Origin: Bacteroidota bacterium
GTDB taxonomy: Bacteria > Bacteroidota > Bacteroidia > Bacteroidales > PUMT01
Length of the DNA: 7,797 bases
Direction: 5' to 3'
Assembly (NCBI GenBank): GCA_003556985.1
Contig: PWPZ01000172.1
Location: forward strand, 1 to 7,797
Part shown: positions 1-5,927 of the stretch, in pieces
How the letters are laid out: each line of letters opens with the position of its first letter
How positions within the stretch are numbered: the first letter of the stretch is position 1
The notes under the pieces: generated by a model
Told to the model about the DNA's origin: nothing
What the model saw: the letters and a program-made list of their open reading frames with translations, nothing else
The model's database searches: none
Program-made: the position numbers and the translations under genes

Positions 1-768
1 AAATCCTGCCCCGCCTGCTATGGCAAATATGGCCACCGCCAGTCCGAGTGCCTTCAGAAGAGGGATAAACACCTTTTTTTGTAAGATGCCTTCGTAAGGA
101 TCATGGCCGTTGAAATCTCCATTTTTGGCTGCTTCCGGATCCAGGTGGATATAGGCAGGGAGGAAAGTTTGAAAAAACCGCTGTGCCACCGACAACATAA
201 AAAGCAGGTAAAACGCACCGATCAGCAGGTCATAGGTATGCGTTATCACGTAAATAGTTTCATCAACATCCAGGGCCAGTTTAATAGATGCCAGATTCGG
301 TGTGCCCCCCGTATAGACACCTATAAGCAATCCTGACACCTTCCATAAATCGGTTATCCCATCTCCACGTAACAGGAAATAACCGATGAAAACCATCGAT
401 ATTACACCAATCAGGGCAAACAGCATTGACAGCATGGTTTTGGAGGCGACCGAAAGCCATTTTCTTATATCTATTGAAAATAAGAGTAGTGGTATTGCCA
501 GTGGAATAGTAAGTGTTGTCAGGATATTTTGAACTTCGGAGCTTGATTCGATCATGGGCAGAATCCCGATATTGCCGATTATGAGTCCGATAATATAAGC
601 AATGATAACCGCGCCCAGTTTATTAACCCAGCGGTAGCGGTGACATACATGAAGAACCAGCAAAGGGGTGAAAACATAGAACAATACCAGAAAAAACACT
701 GCCATAAAAACGAATTCAGTTAAAATGAGTGCAAAGAATAAAACAAAAACAGAGATTTCCAAACTCAT
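1..768 (-). CDS. DUF819-family integral membrane protein (3' end outside the window)
   Basis: The minus strand is open from an ATG at 768 to the left edge, giving 256 residues of a polytopic inner-membrane protein. Hydrophobic segments lie near residues 2-19, 22-42, 50-70, 81-99, 111-132, 143-152, 181-198 and 239-253. The motif TGGTPNL at 153-159, between helices, resembles the conserved Gly-rich loop of DUF819 (YjcL-like) proteins. Members usually have about 380-420 residues, so roughly a third is missing. A hydrophilic loop at 208-232 separates the two halves. No substrate is established for the family; a transporter role is inferred from topology. The start is uncertain: ATG at 768 has an in-frame TGA shortly upstream, but ATG at 705 (Met22) would begin closer to where related proteins seem to start, and a 12-bp inverted repeat covers the 768 start. 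The family call is from memory of its motifs. Confidence 0.8.
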   Translation of the reverse strand, partial: MSLEISVFVLFFALILTEFVFMAVFFLVLFYVFTPLLVLHVCHRYRWVNKLGAVIIAYIIGLIIGNIGILPMIESSSEVQNILTTLTIPLAIPLLLFSIDIRKWLSVASKTMLSMLFALIGVISMVFIGYFLLRGDGITDLWKVSGLLIGVYTGGTPNLASIKLALDVDETIYVITHTYDLLIGAFYLLFMLSVAQRFFQTFLPAYIHLDPEAAKNGDFNGHDPYEGILQKKVFIPLLKALGLAVAIFAIAGGAGF

Positions 769-774
769 TTTAAC
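719..774 (-). promoter_or_regulatory. Perfect 12-bp inverted repeat over the DUF819 start codon
   Basis: GTTAAAATGAGT at 719-730 is the exact reverse complement of ACTCATTTTAAC at 763-774, with 32 bases between. In minus-strand RNA the ATG at 766-768 lies inside the first arm, so a hairpin would bury this start codon. The second possible start at 705 lies just beyond the second arm and stays free. The structure is seen directly; a role in choosing or controlling the start is inference. Confidence 0.5.
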
Positions 775-799
775 AATAATCCCGATAGCAGATCACACA

Positions 800-818
800 G
801 CGACCAGATTCAGGTCGC
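800..818. promoter_or_regulatory. 6-bp palindromic dyad, possible operator
   Basis: GCGACC (800-805) and GGTCGC (813-818) form a perfect inverted repeat around a 7-base centre. It lies directly beside the predicted minus-strand -7 element at 819-826 and would cover the transcription start of the DUF819 gene. Placement suits a repressor operator or a hairpin at the RNA 5' end. No regulator gene is nearby. Confidence 0.4.
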
Positions 819-826
819 CAAAAATA
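819..826 (-). promoter_or_regulatory. -7 promoter element for the DUF819 gene
   Basis: Read on the minus strand this is TATTTTTG, a full match to the Bacteroidota -7 consensus TAnnTTTG. It lies 50 bases upstream of the ATG at 768 and 113 bases upstream of the ATG at 705. No good -33 TTTG is visible at the usual 19-21 base spacing, which lowers confidence. Confidence 0.45.
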
Positions 827-934
827 TTCATACCGGATCTTTTATTTTCGATCCACCCATGCAATGTCTTGCCCCCTGATGGATTTTTAATTTGATGGGA
901 AATTCATATATATTTCTTCATCCGTCTGTGTGTA

Positions 935-965
935 TTTTCGGATAAAAAAATTTCATGTACATTTG
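935..965 (+). promoter_or_regulatory. Promoter for the lipoprotein/PepSY gene pair
   Basis: TACATTTG at 958-965 matches the Bacteroidota -7 consensus TAnnTTTG exactly. A T-rich TTTTCG at 935-940 sits at about the right spacing for a weak -33 element. The -7 ends 28 bases before the ATG at 994, leaving a leader of about 20 bases. Confidence 0.6.
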
Positions 966-993
966 CAGTAAAATATCCTAAAAAAACACCTAC

Positions 994-1482
994 ATGATAA
1001 CAAAAGTCACCGGCATCCTGGCAATTCTGTTCCTGATTTCTTCATGCGGATCACAAACCGCCAGCGACGGCAATAATAGTTCAGGACAGGAGTCTGTTGA
1101 TGCAAATATATCTGAAGTGCTCACAGATCCACTGGAATACGATGGTAAAACAATCAAAATCGAGGGTATCATTTCACATGTCTGCCGCCACGGAGGCGAC
1201 AAGATGAGAGTGCTGCAGGAGGGTTCTGATCTGAGCATACAGGTTATGCTTGGCGATTTTACCGGCCGGTTTGATGCCGGTTCCGAGGGCAACAGGGTGG
1301 TACTTACCGGTCAACTGGTTACCGAGGTCACCAATCTGGATCAGCTTGCCGCTCACAGTCATGACGAAAATGGTAACCATGACTGTGAAACAACACGCGA
1401 GGCTGTAGAGGTAATGAAAGCCATGGGGCTTGATGCCAATATAAGAACCTACGTAACCCTTAACCACTACGAATCACAATAA
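994..1482 (+). CDS. Envelope lipoprotein with OB-fold-like domain and His/Cys clusters
   Basis: This 162-residue protein starts with a lipoprotein signal peptide: a hydrophobic stretch at 7-16 and the lipobox I-S-S-C with Cys18 as the lipidation site. A Gly/Ser/Asn-rich linker follows (19-38). Residues 39-112 read like a small OB-fold beta-barrel, with the pattern 'DGKTIKIEGIISHVC ... VVLTGQLV' seen in Bacteroidota OB-fold or DUF4920-like lipoproteins; this is recognition by pattern only. Two clusters of possible metal ligands stand out: His62-x-Cys64-x-His66 within the fold, and His121, His123, His129 and Cys131 in the segment after it. A metal-binding or redox role at the envelope is inferred. 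There is no CxxCH haem c site. The ATG at 994 follows a consensus -7 element by 28 bases. The next gene, a PepSY-type membrane protein, starts 56 bases downstream on the same strand, so the two are probably cotranscribed. Confidence 0.75.
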   Translation: MITKVTGILAILFLISSCGSQTASDGNNSSGQESVDANISEVLTDPLEYDGKTIKIEGIISHVCRHGGDKMRVLQEGSDLSIQVMLGDFTGRFDAGSEGNRVVLTGQLVTEVTNLDQLAAHSHDENGNHDCETTREAVEVMKAMGLDANIRTYVTLNHYESQ

Positions 1483-1538
1483 CCGGGCAGGTGTTTTTAG
1501 TACCACAAGGCATCTGCGCCGGGTGATATGGTGATATC

Positions 1539-2090
1539 ATGCGTTTACACAAACTCAACAGAATACTCCACAGAGACCTGGGTTATTTCTTTTTCGGGAT
1601 GACCATTATCTACGCGGTGTCAGGCATTGCACTGAATCACCGGCACCAGTGGAACCCCAACTACATAATAACCGGGGAAGAATTCACAACAGACCTGCAG
1701 ATAACTCCACGGCAGGCCGGCAGTGAACAAGCGCTTGATATTCTCAATGAACTTGGCATAGATGCTGATTACAGGACGCATATCGTTGCCGGCGACAACT
1801 TCAGAATATTTGTACAAGACGGTTCGGTAAGCCTGGATCTTGCCACCGGAAAAGGCAACTATGAGATTGTCAGGAAAAGACCTTTTTTTAACCAGATTAA
1901 CTTTCTTCACTACAATACACCCCGTAAATTATGGACATGGTTTTCTGATATCTATGGCGGGGGACTGGTTATTCTGGCCATAACGGGGTTGTTTATTCTC
2001 AGGGGCAAGAACGGAATTACCGGCAGGGGAGCATGGCTTACCGGGGCAGGTATTTTAATCCCCTTGATATTCCTTTATTTTTATCTTTAG
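1539..2090 (+). CDS. PepSY-associated transmembrane protein (PepSY_TM_like_2 type)
   Basis: This 183-residue membrane protein has a first helix at about 15-33, a periplasmic domain at about 40-130, a second helix at 138-154 and a third at 165-183. The N-terminal pattern LNRxLHRDLGYFFFG followed by SGIALNHRHQWNP and, before the second helix, LHYNTPRKLWTWFSDIYGGGL is typical of the small Bacteroidota PepSY-TM proteins (Pfam PepSY_TM_like_2), and the length is usual for them. His11, His34, His36 and His124 lie next to the membrane segments and are candidate haem or metal ligands. Related larger PepSY-TM proteins reduce ferric siderophores; carrying that role over to this short form is inference. 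The start is the first ATG in this frame after the upstream gene; no separate promoter is visible in the 56-base gap, so it is likely the second gene of a unit with the lipoprotein. The stop is TAG. Confidence 0.82.
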   Translation: MRLHKLNRILHRDLGYFFFGMTIIYAVSGIALNHRHQWNPNYIITGEEFTTDLQITPRQAGSEQALDILNELGIDADYRTHIVAGDNFRIFVQDGSVSLDLATGKGNYEIVRKRPFFNQINFLHYNTPRKLWTWFSDIYGGGLVILAITGLFILRGKNGITGRGAWLTGAGILIPLIFLYFYL

Positions 2091-2384
2091 CCGCCGGGGA
2101 ATGGCTTCACAACTCTGGATTACATCCCGGCTATTCACGGGTCAGTCAGCTGCAATGACTACTGCCGTCAGGTTCCGGTATGCCAAAAACCCAAAATGGC
2201 TGCGCCGGAATTGCTCATTGGAATGCTTTTGCAATGATTTCTGCCGTCAACTTCCCTTATCCGAATAATATTAAGGGGCAGCATCGGATTCACTAACGGG
2301 TCACCTTCCAGGTAAAGATCATTATATCAGCCGGTGTCATTACCCGCAAATGCCACTGAGGGTAGGTTAGCCCGTTCAAACATT
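2091..2384. other. Gene-free 3' region before the terminator, with imperfect direct repeats
   Basis: No convincing coding region or RNA gene is seen in these 294 bases. They hold an imperfect 25-base direct repeat (2152-2176 and 2231-2255, 21 of 25 positions identical, sharing the core CTGCCGTCA) and a short dyad TCATTG/CAATGA (2215-2220, 2232-2237). The frame of the preceding gene stays open for 48 codons after its TAG but resembles nothing I recognise. The region is probably a long 3' untranslated stretch. Confidence 0.5.
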
Positions 2385-2425
2385 AAAGAGTGGGGAAACC
2401 ATAATAATAAGTTTCCTCACTCTTT
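2385..2425. terminator. Bidirectional rho-independent terminator
   Basis: AAAGAGTGGGGAAAC (2385-2399) pairs with GTTTCCTCACTCTTT (2411-2425) around an 11-base A/T-rich loop: 15 pairs, with one G-U pair. The plus strand continues with T residues to 2427, and the minus-strand RNA ends the stem in its own U run. It lies between the PepSY gene (ending at 2090) and the convergent lipoprotein gene (ending at 2552), so it probably ends transcription from both sides. Confidence 0.85.
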
Positions 2426-2551
2426 TTCAGGCCTTTTTGATTGCCTGCAAGGTCAATTTGTGTGCTCCTGAGCGAAGCGGTTCATCCATTATGTCAAAAC
2501 TTTGTTGATTCTTCAAACAAAATTCTGGCTTTTTCACGAAATGAATGTTTA

Positions 2552-3172
2552 TCATTCAGGAAGCCCTTCGAAGGCATACTCACAGCTGACATTTGGATTA
2601 TAAGGGGCATACATCCCAAGGGGATTGTGTCTCCAGACCCATACGTGAAGCTGGTAATTCGGACCAAGGGGTGGCGGGAAATATGGCATATCGTCAAAAG
2701 CCTGGTTACCAAGCATGGGTACACCATTTTCCTGATCCCAGACGGGATATGGTACGATAAACTCTACGGCTACCAGCCGCATCCGGCCATTTTTCATCGG
2801 CTCATATACCAGGGCCTCAGGCTGTTCAGGATCAACCGAAGGATTCATCAACAAATCCATATTAACCAGGTGATATCCCATGCCCCCTGATTCGGATGAC
2901 ACGCATGGAGAGCCAAAATCATACCCGTCTGATAAAGCAACTTCAATATCATGGTATTTGGCAGTTGCACTTCGGATTCGGGCAAGGATCCGGTTCTGGT
3001 CAGATGAAGTGCTTTTTAGAGGATTATCGTCAGCCTGTAAATAACTGGCCGGATCCCCCGTCTCAGGCTGATTAAATTCAAGATCTCCTTCTTTTGAACA
3101 ACCTGCCATTACCAGGATGGCAGCCAATACCAGCAACGGTATTGATACCGGGTTAGTGTTTTTTGTTTTCAT
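2552..3172 (-). CDS. Lipoprotein of an uncharacterised, widespread secreted-protein family
   Basis: This 206-residue protein has a signal peptide with hydrophobic core at about 9-21 and the lipobox V-M-A-G-C, lipidated at Cys25. The residues after the Cys, SKEGD, loosely resemble the charged surface-export signal of Bacteroidota lipoproteins. A low-complexity linker runs to about 58. The domain spans about 60-200, with blocks ATAKYHDIEVALSDGY (69-84), GGMGYHLVN (96-104), PEQPEALVYEP (115-125), GRMRLVAVEFIVP (129-141) and LHVWVWRHNPLGMYAPYNPNVSC (175-197). I recall this block order in hypothetical secreted proteins of many bacteria, but no known activity. Cys90 and Cys197 could form a disulfide; His101, His176 and His182 lie in conserved-looking blocks. 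The gene stands alone: a terminator lies downstream and a 260-base repeat-bearing spacer upstream. The start is the ATG just before the signal peptide. No firm promoter was found. Confidence 0.8.
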   Translation of the reverse strand: MKTKNTNPVSIPLLVLAAILVMAGCSKEGDLEFNQPETGDPASYLQADDNPLKSTSSDQNRILARIRSATAKYHDIEVALSDGYDFGSPCVSSESGGMGYHLVNMDLLMNPSVDPEQPEALVYEPMKNGRMRLVAVEFIVPYPVWDQENGVPMLGNQAFDDMPYFPPPLGPNYQLHVWVWRHNPLGMYAPYNPNVSCEYAFEGLPE

Positions 3173-3245
3173 AATTACAGCATTTAAATTAAGTTAATTG
3201 AGATTAATTAAATGCAAATTTCGGAATAACACAAAATTCCATCAC

Positions 3246-3285
3246 TGCAAAAAAGTAAGTTTTGCATGCAAAAAAGTAAGTTTTG
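3246..3285. repeat. Two perfect 19-bp tandem repeats at a 21-bp period
   Basis: TGCAAAAAAGTAAGTTTTG occurs at 3246-3264 and again, without change, at 3267-3285, separated by two bases. The 21-bp period is two helical turns, so both copies face the same side of the DNA. They lie 74-113 bases upstream of the minus-strand lipoprotein start at 3172, a suitable place for a paired regulator site. The repeats are certain; the regulatory role is inferred. Confidence 0.8.
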
Positions 3286-3302
3286 AGGTAAAATTCAGAA
3301 CT

Positions 3303-3324
3303 AACTTCAGCGGGTGCTGAAATT
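3303..3324. other. Small hairpin downstream of fabI
   Basis: TTCAGC (3306-3311) and GCTGAA (3316-3321) pair around a GGGT loop, and two more A-T pairs lie outside a mismatch. It is 111-132 bases beyond the fabI stop on the minus strand. There is no clear U run after it, so it is only a weak terminator candidate for fabI. Confidence 0.3.
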
Positions 3325-3335
3325 AAAACGATCCG

Positions 3336-3405
3336 GGTATTTCAGGGTACCTGCGGGTATCTCAGGGCACCTGCGGGTATCTCAGGGTATTTCAGGTTAT
3401 CTCAG
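3336..3405. repeat. Seven tandem 10-bp units (minisatellite)
   Basis: Seven decamers follow each other without gaps: GGTATTTCAG, GGTACCTGCG, GGTATCTCAG, GGCACCTGCG, GGTATCTCAG, GGTATTTCAG and GTTATCTCAG. The first four alternate between two forms, giving a 20-bp higher-order period. The array begins 30 bases beyond the fabI stop codon, in the gap between fabI and the lipoprotein gene. Slippage is a likely origin; no function is visible. Confidence 0.85.
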
Positions 3406-3434
3406 GCCGGACGGTAATTTTTCGGGAGGCGTTA

Positions 3435-4265
3435 TCAATCGCATGGCTTGAAGCTCTTGTCATACTGATGCATGGCTTCCGCACTCATTCCCATGCTTGA
3501 AAAGCCACCGTCGTGGAACAGGTTCTGCATGGTGACTTTCCTGGTAAGGTCGGAAAACAGGGTAATGCAATAATCAGCACATTCAGCAGCACTGGCATTG
3601 CCCAGGGGCGACATCCGTTCGGTAAAGTCAACCAGGGAGCCAAATCCCTTTACTCCGCTTCCTGCGGTGGTCATGGTGGGGGATTGTGATATGGTATTAA
3701 TCCTTATTTTTTTATCCCTGCCGTATATATAGCCAAAGCTTCGGGCAATCGATTCGATCAGAGCCTTTGCATCGGCCATATCATTGTAGCCGTATAGCGT
3801 TCTCTGGGCTGCAACATAGGTAAGGGCAACAACCGATCCCCAATCATTTATTGCATCTTTCTGCCGGGCAATCTGAAGCATTTTATGAAATGACAATGCT
3901 GAGATATCGAGTGTTTTATGGTAATATTCATAGTTAATATTGTCATAAGGAATGCTTTTCCTTACATTAGGCTACATCCCTATAGAATGAAGAACGAAAT
4001 CGATCTTGCCGCCAAATTTGTCCATAGCTCCGGAAAAGACCTTCTCAAGATCATTTACATTGGTGGCATCGGCCGCGATAACCTCAGAATTACAAGCTCC
4101 GGCCAGATGGCTGATGTCACCAAAGCGCAATGCAGCAGGCGCATTGGAAAGAACAAATTCCGCTCCCTGCTCGAAGGCCTTCTCGGCAACTTTCCACGCA
4201 ATCGACTTTTCATTGAGGGCGCCGAATATGATCCCTTTTTTCCCTTCAAGTAAATTACACACCAT
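3435..4265 (-). pseudogene. fabI: Enoyl-[acyl-carrier-protein] reductase FabI, interrupted by an in-frame TAG
   Basis: FabI uses NAD(P)H to reduce trans-2-enoyl-ACP in the last step of each fatty-acid elongation cycle, in the cytoplasm. From ATG 4265 to TGA 3435-3437 one frame of 276 codons covers the whole protein, the usual length in Bacteroidota. The Rossmann nucleotide-binding start GIIFGALNEKSIAW is at 11-24. The catalytic set is present: Tyr150, then Tyr160 and Lys167 in YNDMADAK. SQSPTMTTAGSGV follows, and the C-terminal LFHDGGFSSMGM is conserved. The only lesion is TAG at 3972-3974 (codon 98), right after HSIGM, where relatives have Ser (HSIGMSPN); TCG to TAG is a single change. The frame resumes at once with PNVRK and stays clean. 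The first 97 residues alone lack the active site. A -7 element lies upstream, and the barrel gene ends 116 bases before. Sequencing error, recent nonsense mutation or amber suppression are all possible, in that order of likelihood. Confidence 0.9.
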
Positions 4266-4293
4266 GTTTTTAGATTTTTGGTAATACAGAAGG

Positions 4294-4301
4294 CAAAGAT
4301 A
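4294..4301 (-). promoter_or_regulatory. -7 promoter element for fabI
   Basis: On the minus strand this reads TATCTTTG, a full match to TAnnTTTG, ending 28 bases before the fabI ATG at 4265. A TTGG at 4325-4328 is a poor, over-distant -33 candidate. It suggests fabI is transcribed on its own even though the barrel gene lies upstream in the same direction. Confidence 0.5.
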
Positions 4302-4381
4302 ATAAGATAAAAATTACTTATACACCAATGCGAAGTCAGGAGACGGAATGGGCCGGAAATCTGATACAACCGTATATGTTT

Positions 4382-5728
4382 CTAAAACAGGTAATTCAGT
4401 CCTATATACAATCCGCTGTCGCCATCGCGGTAATCCAGGGGCTTGCCATAATCGACCGCAACAATGAAATTTTCATTCATTGCAACCCTGAATCCGCCCC
4501 CAAGTGAAATATGCAGTGATTCCCGGCCTTCATCATAAAAATCTCCCATTCCCTGAGTGTCTTCGGCCGAAACCTCTCTTTTTACTATCACCTGTCCGGC
4601 ATCCATAAAACCATTGAGTGCAAGATAGAGATTCTGGTTGAAGAGAGTTGTTCGATAAAATTTCCAGCGAAGCTCAAAATTACCAAAAGCCATACCTTCG
4701 CCAACAATGCGGTTCCTAAGAATACCCCTCACAGTTTTTGATCCCCCCAGTCCGTCGATATTGGAAGAAAGAGAAAAGGAATTGATCATATACGGCAGCA
4801 TATAGAAGGGGACCCTGCCGCCAAGAGTACCCTGGTAATTCACCCTGTATGCAAAAGAGAGGTCATTTTCGATCAGGGTAAAATACTGCCTGTGGGTAAG
4901 CGAAATCCGGGAATAGGCGAAATCGCCGTTACCCATGAAGCCAGGGGCGGCAAACACGACCGCCTCGCTCCAGACTCCTTTCATTGGATTGGGTTCGTTA
5001 TCCCGGGTGTCGTAAATCACACCAAGCTTAAGATGATGGGTACTGCCACCCTCCTTCTCGCCGGGTGAAATAACGCCCCAATCAACATACCTTTCATACA
5101 GACCGGGTACATCTTCGGGAAGTTTGTCGCCCTCATCCCTCCCTTCGTTAAGGGATGCAATATCGACCGGGGCAATGCCGGTATTCATAAGACCCAGTCC
5201 GCCGATCCACCGCAGACTCCTCCCTGCCAGACGTCCCTGAAAATCAAGGGTGAACCGGAACGTATTCCGTTCATGCCGGTAAAACATCCTGCTGCTGTAA
5301 TCGGGATGAGTTTCATCCTCCAGAAAGGACCTGTAGTATGAATTATAACCATTAAGTCCGTAAAAATCAAGAGCCTTTTCGGTAAAATAGCTCAGATCGG
5401 CAGTCACCCTCAGATTCGGAACCAGATATTCGGAATCATAAAACAGCCTGTTTATGCCGCTTCCCTTGGTATACCGGGATACCTCGGCATATATGGAATG
5501 CATGTATTTGGGATAGGAAGACCCGTCGCCGAAATAATACAGGTTAACCAGTCCCCCGTACTGAAGGCCAAGATCGGTATTATAAGATACTGCAGGGAGA
5601 GCCCCGAAGGTCCATCCTGTCTTTACTGGTTCCTGATCTGCTGCCCGGGCAGGTATGCTGGTGCCGGCTAAAATAATGACAAAAATTAAGATCAGGAAGG
5701 ACGCAGGAAAATTGTATGTTTTTTGCAT
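4382..5728 (-). CDS. Omp85/surface antigen D15-type outer-membrane beta-barrel, no POTRA domains
   Basis: This 448-residue protein has a Sec signal peptide (hydrophobic core 10-24, likely cleavage after Ala29 in A-R-A). The rest is alternating-hydrophobicity beta-strand sequence ending in YLF, with Phe448 at the C-terminus, the recognition signal for outer-membrane barrel insertion. DTRDNEPNPMKG at 240-251 and VRG at 333-335 match the two hallmarks of the bacterial surface antigen (D15) barrel; the second is the conserved loop-6 VRGF/Y-type motif, here VRGI. Mature residues begin almost directly with the barrel, so there is no room for POTRA repeats, unlike BamA. Such short Omp85-like barrels are common in Bacteroidota and their cargo is mostly unknown, so export or secretion of a partner is only inferred. 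The stop is TAG, and the C-terminal Phe shows it is the true end. The ATG at 5728 precedes the signal peptide directly. Confidence 0.85.
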   Translation of the reverse strand: MQKTYNFPASFLILIFVIILAGTSIPARAADQEPVKTGWTFGALPAVSYNTDLGLQYGGLVNLYYFGDGSSYPKYMHSIYAEVSRYTKGSGINRLFYDSEYLVPNLRVTADLSYFTEKALDFYGLNGYNSYYRSFLEDETHPDYSSRMFYRHERNTFRFTLDFQGRLAGRSLRWIGGLGLMNTGIAPVDIASLNEGRDEGDKLPEDVPGLYERYVDWGVISPGEKEGGSTHHLKLGVIYDTRDNEPNPMKGVWSEAVVFAAPGFMGNGDFAYSRISLTHRQYFTLIENDLSFAYRVNYQGTLGGRVPFYMLPYMINSFSLSSNIDGLGGSKTVRGILRNRIVGEGMAFGNFELRWKFYRTTLFNQNLYLALNGFMDAGQVIVKREVSAEDTQGMGDFYDEGRESLHISLGGGFRVAMNENFIVAVDYGKPLDYRDGDSGLYIGLNYLF

Positions 5729-5744
5729 TTGCTAATATTAAGTT

Positions 5745-5756
5745 AACTGATCAGTT
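5745..5756. promoter_or_regulatory. 12-bp perfect palindrome upstream of the barrel gene
   Basis: AACTGATCAGTT is self-complementary and lies 16 bases upstream of the barrel gene start at 5728, overlapping a second palindrome AGTTAACT (5741-5748). It falls in the leader or promoter zone of that gene. It may be an operator, but palindromes of this size also occur by chance. Confidence 0.3.
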
Positions 5757-5843
5757 GCCCCGGTGCCGGATAACAGGCATATCCTGCAATTGGCCCGGGC
5801 AGTTTGAAAACAGCGGCAATATAGAAAATTTATTCAGCTTTTT

Positions 5844-5876
5844 TTTGCACTTTCCCGCAGTTTTAAATTATATTTG
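5844..5876 (+). promoter_or_regulatory. Promoter for the penicillin-acylase-family gene
   Basis: TTTG at 5844-5847 and TATATTTG at 5869-5876 match the Bacteroidota -33 and -7 consensus elements, with 21 bases between them, within the normal range. The -7 ends 51 bases before the ATG at 5928. This is the best promoter in the window. Confidence 0.75.
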
Positions 5877-5927
5877 GTTAACCGGCCCCGCTAATAACAT
5901 GATTTTCCGCCCTAAAAAAATAAACAG

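Noticed and set aside
103..336. A 77-codon open frame on the plus strand
   Set aside because: It lies opposite the DUF819 membrane protein, whose hydrophobic segments and TGGTPN motif are convincing; the plus-strand product shows no features of its own.
933..940. TATTTTCG as an alternative plus-strand -7 element
   Set aside because: It has one mismatch to TAnnTTTG, while the exact match at 958-965 is better placed for the ATG at 994.
2355..2384. tRNA-like segment with GTTCAAAC resembling a T loop
   Set aside because: No acceptor, D or anticodon stems can be built around it, and the downstream part belongs to the terminator.
2441..2890. A 149-codon open frame on the plus strand
   Set aside because: It lies wholly opposite the lipoprotein gene, which has a clear signal peptide and conserved blocks; the plus-strand product has no recognisable pattern and crosses the terminator side of that gene.
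3246..3405. CRISPR array
   Set aside because: The repeats are direct tandem units of 19-21 bp and 10 bp with no spacers of uniform length, and there are no cas genes.
3435..3896. Separate gene for the C-terminal part of FabI, started at TTG 3896
   Set aside because: The piece lacks the nucleotide-binding N-terminal part and begins in the middle of a conserved stretch; the codons before it, back to the TAG, also encode normal FabI sequence in the same frame.
3972..3974. Reassignment of TAG to a sense codon in this organism
   Set aside because: The PepSY-type gene and the barrel gene both end at TAG at the expected length, and the barrel's TAG directly follows the C-terminal Phe that marks a true end. 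Reading through it would run into the fabI gene in another frame.
3918..4284. Two overlapping plus-strand open frames of 92 and 111 codons
   Set aside because: Both lie opposite the conserved N-terminal half of fabI and have no recognisable sequence.
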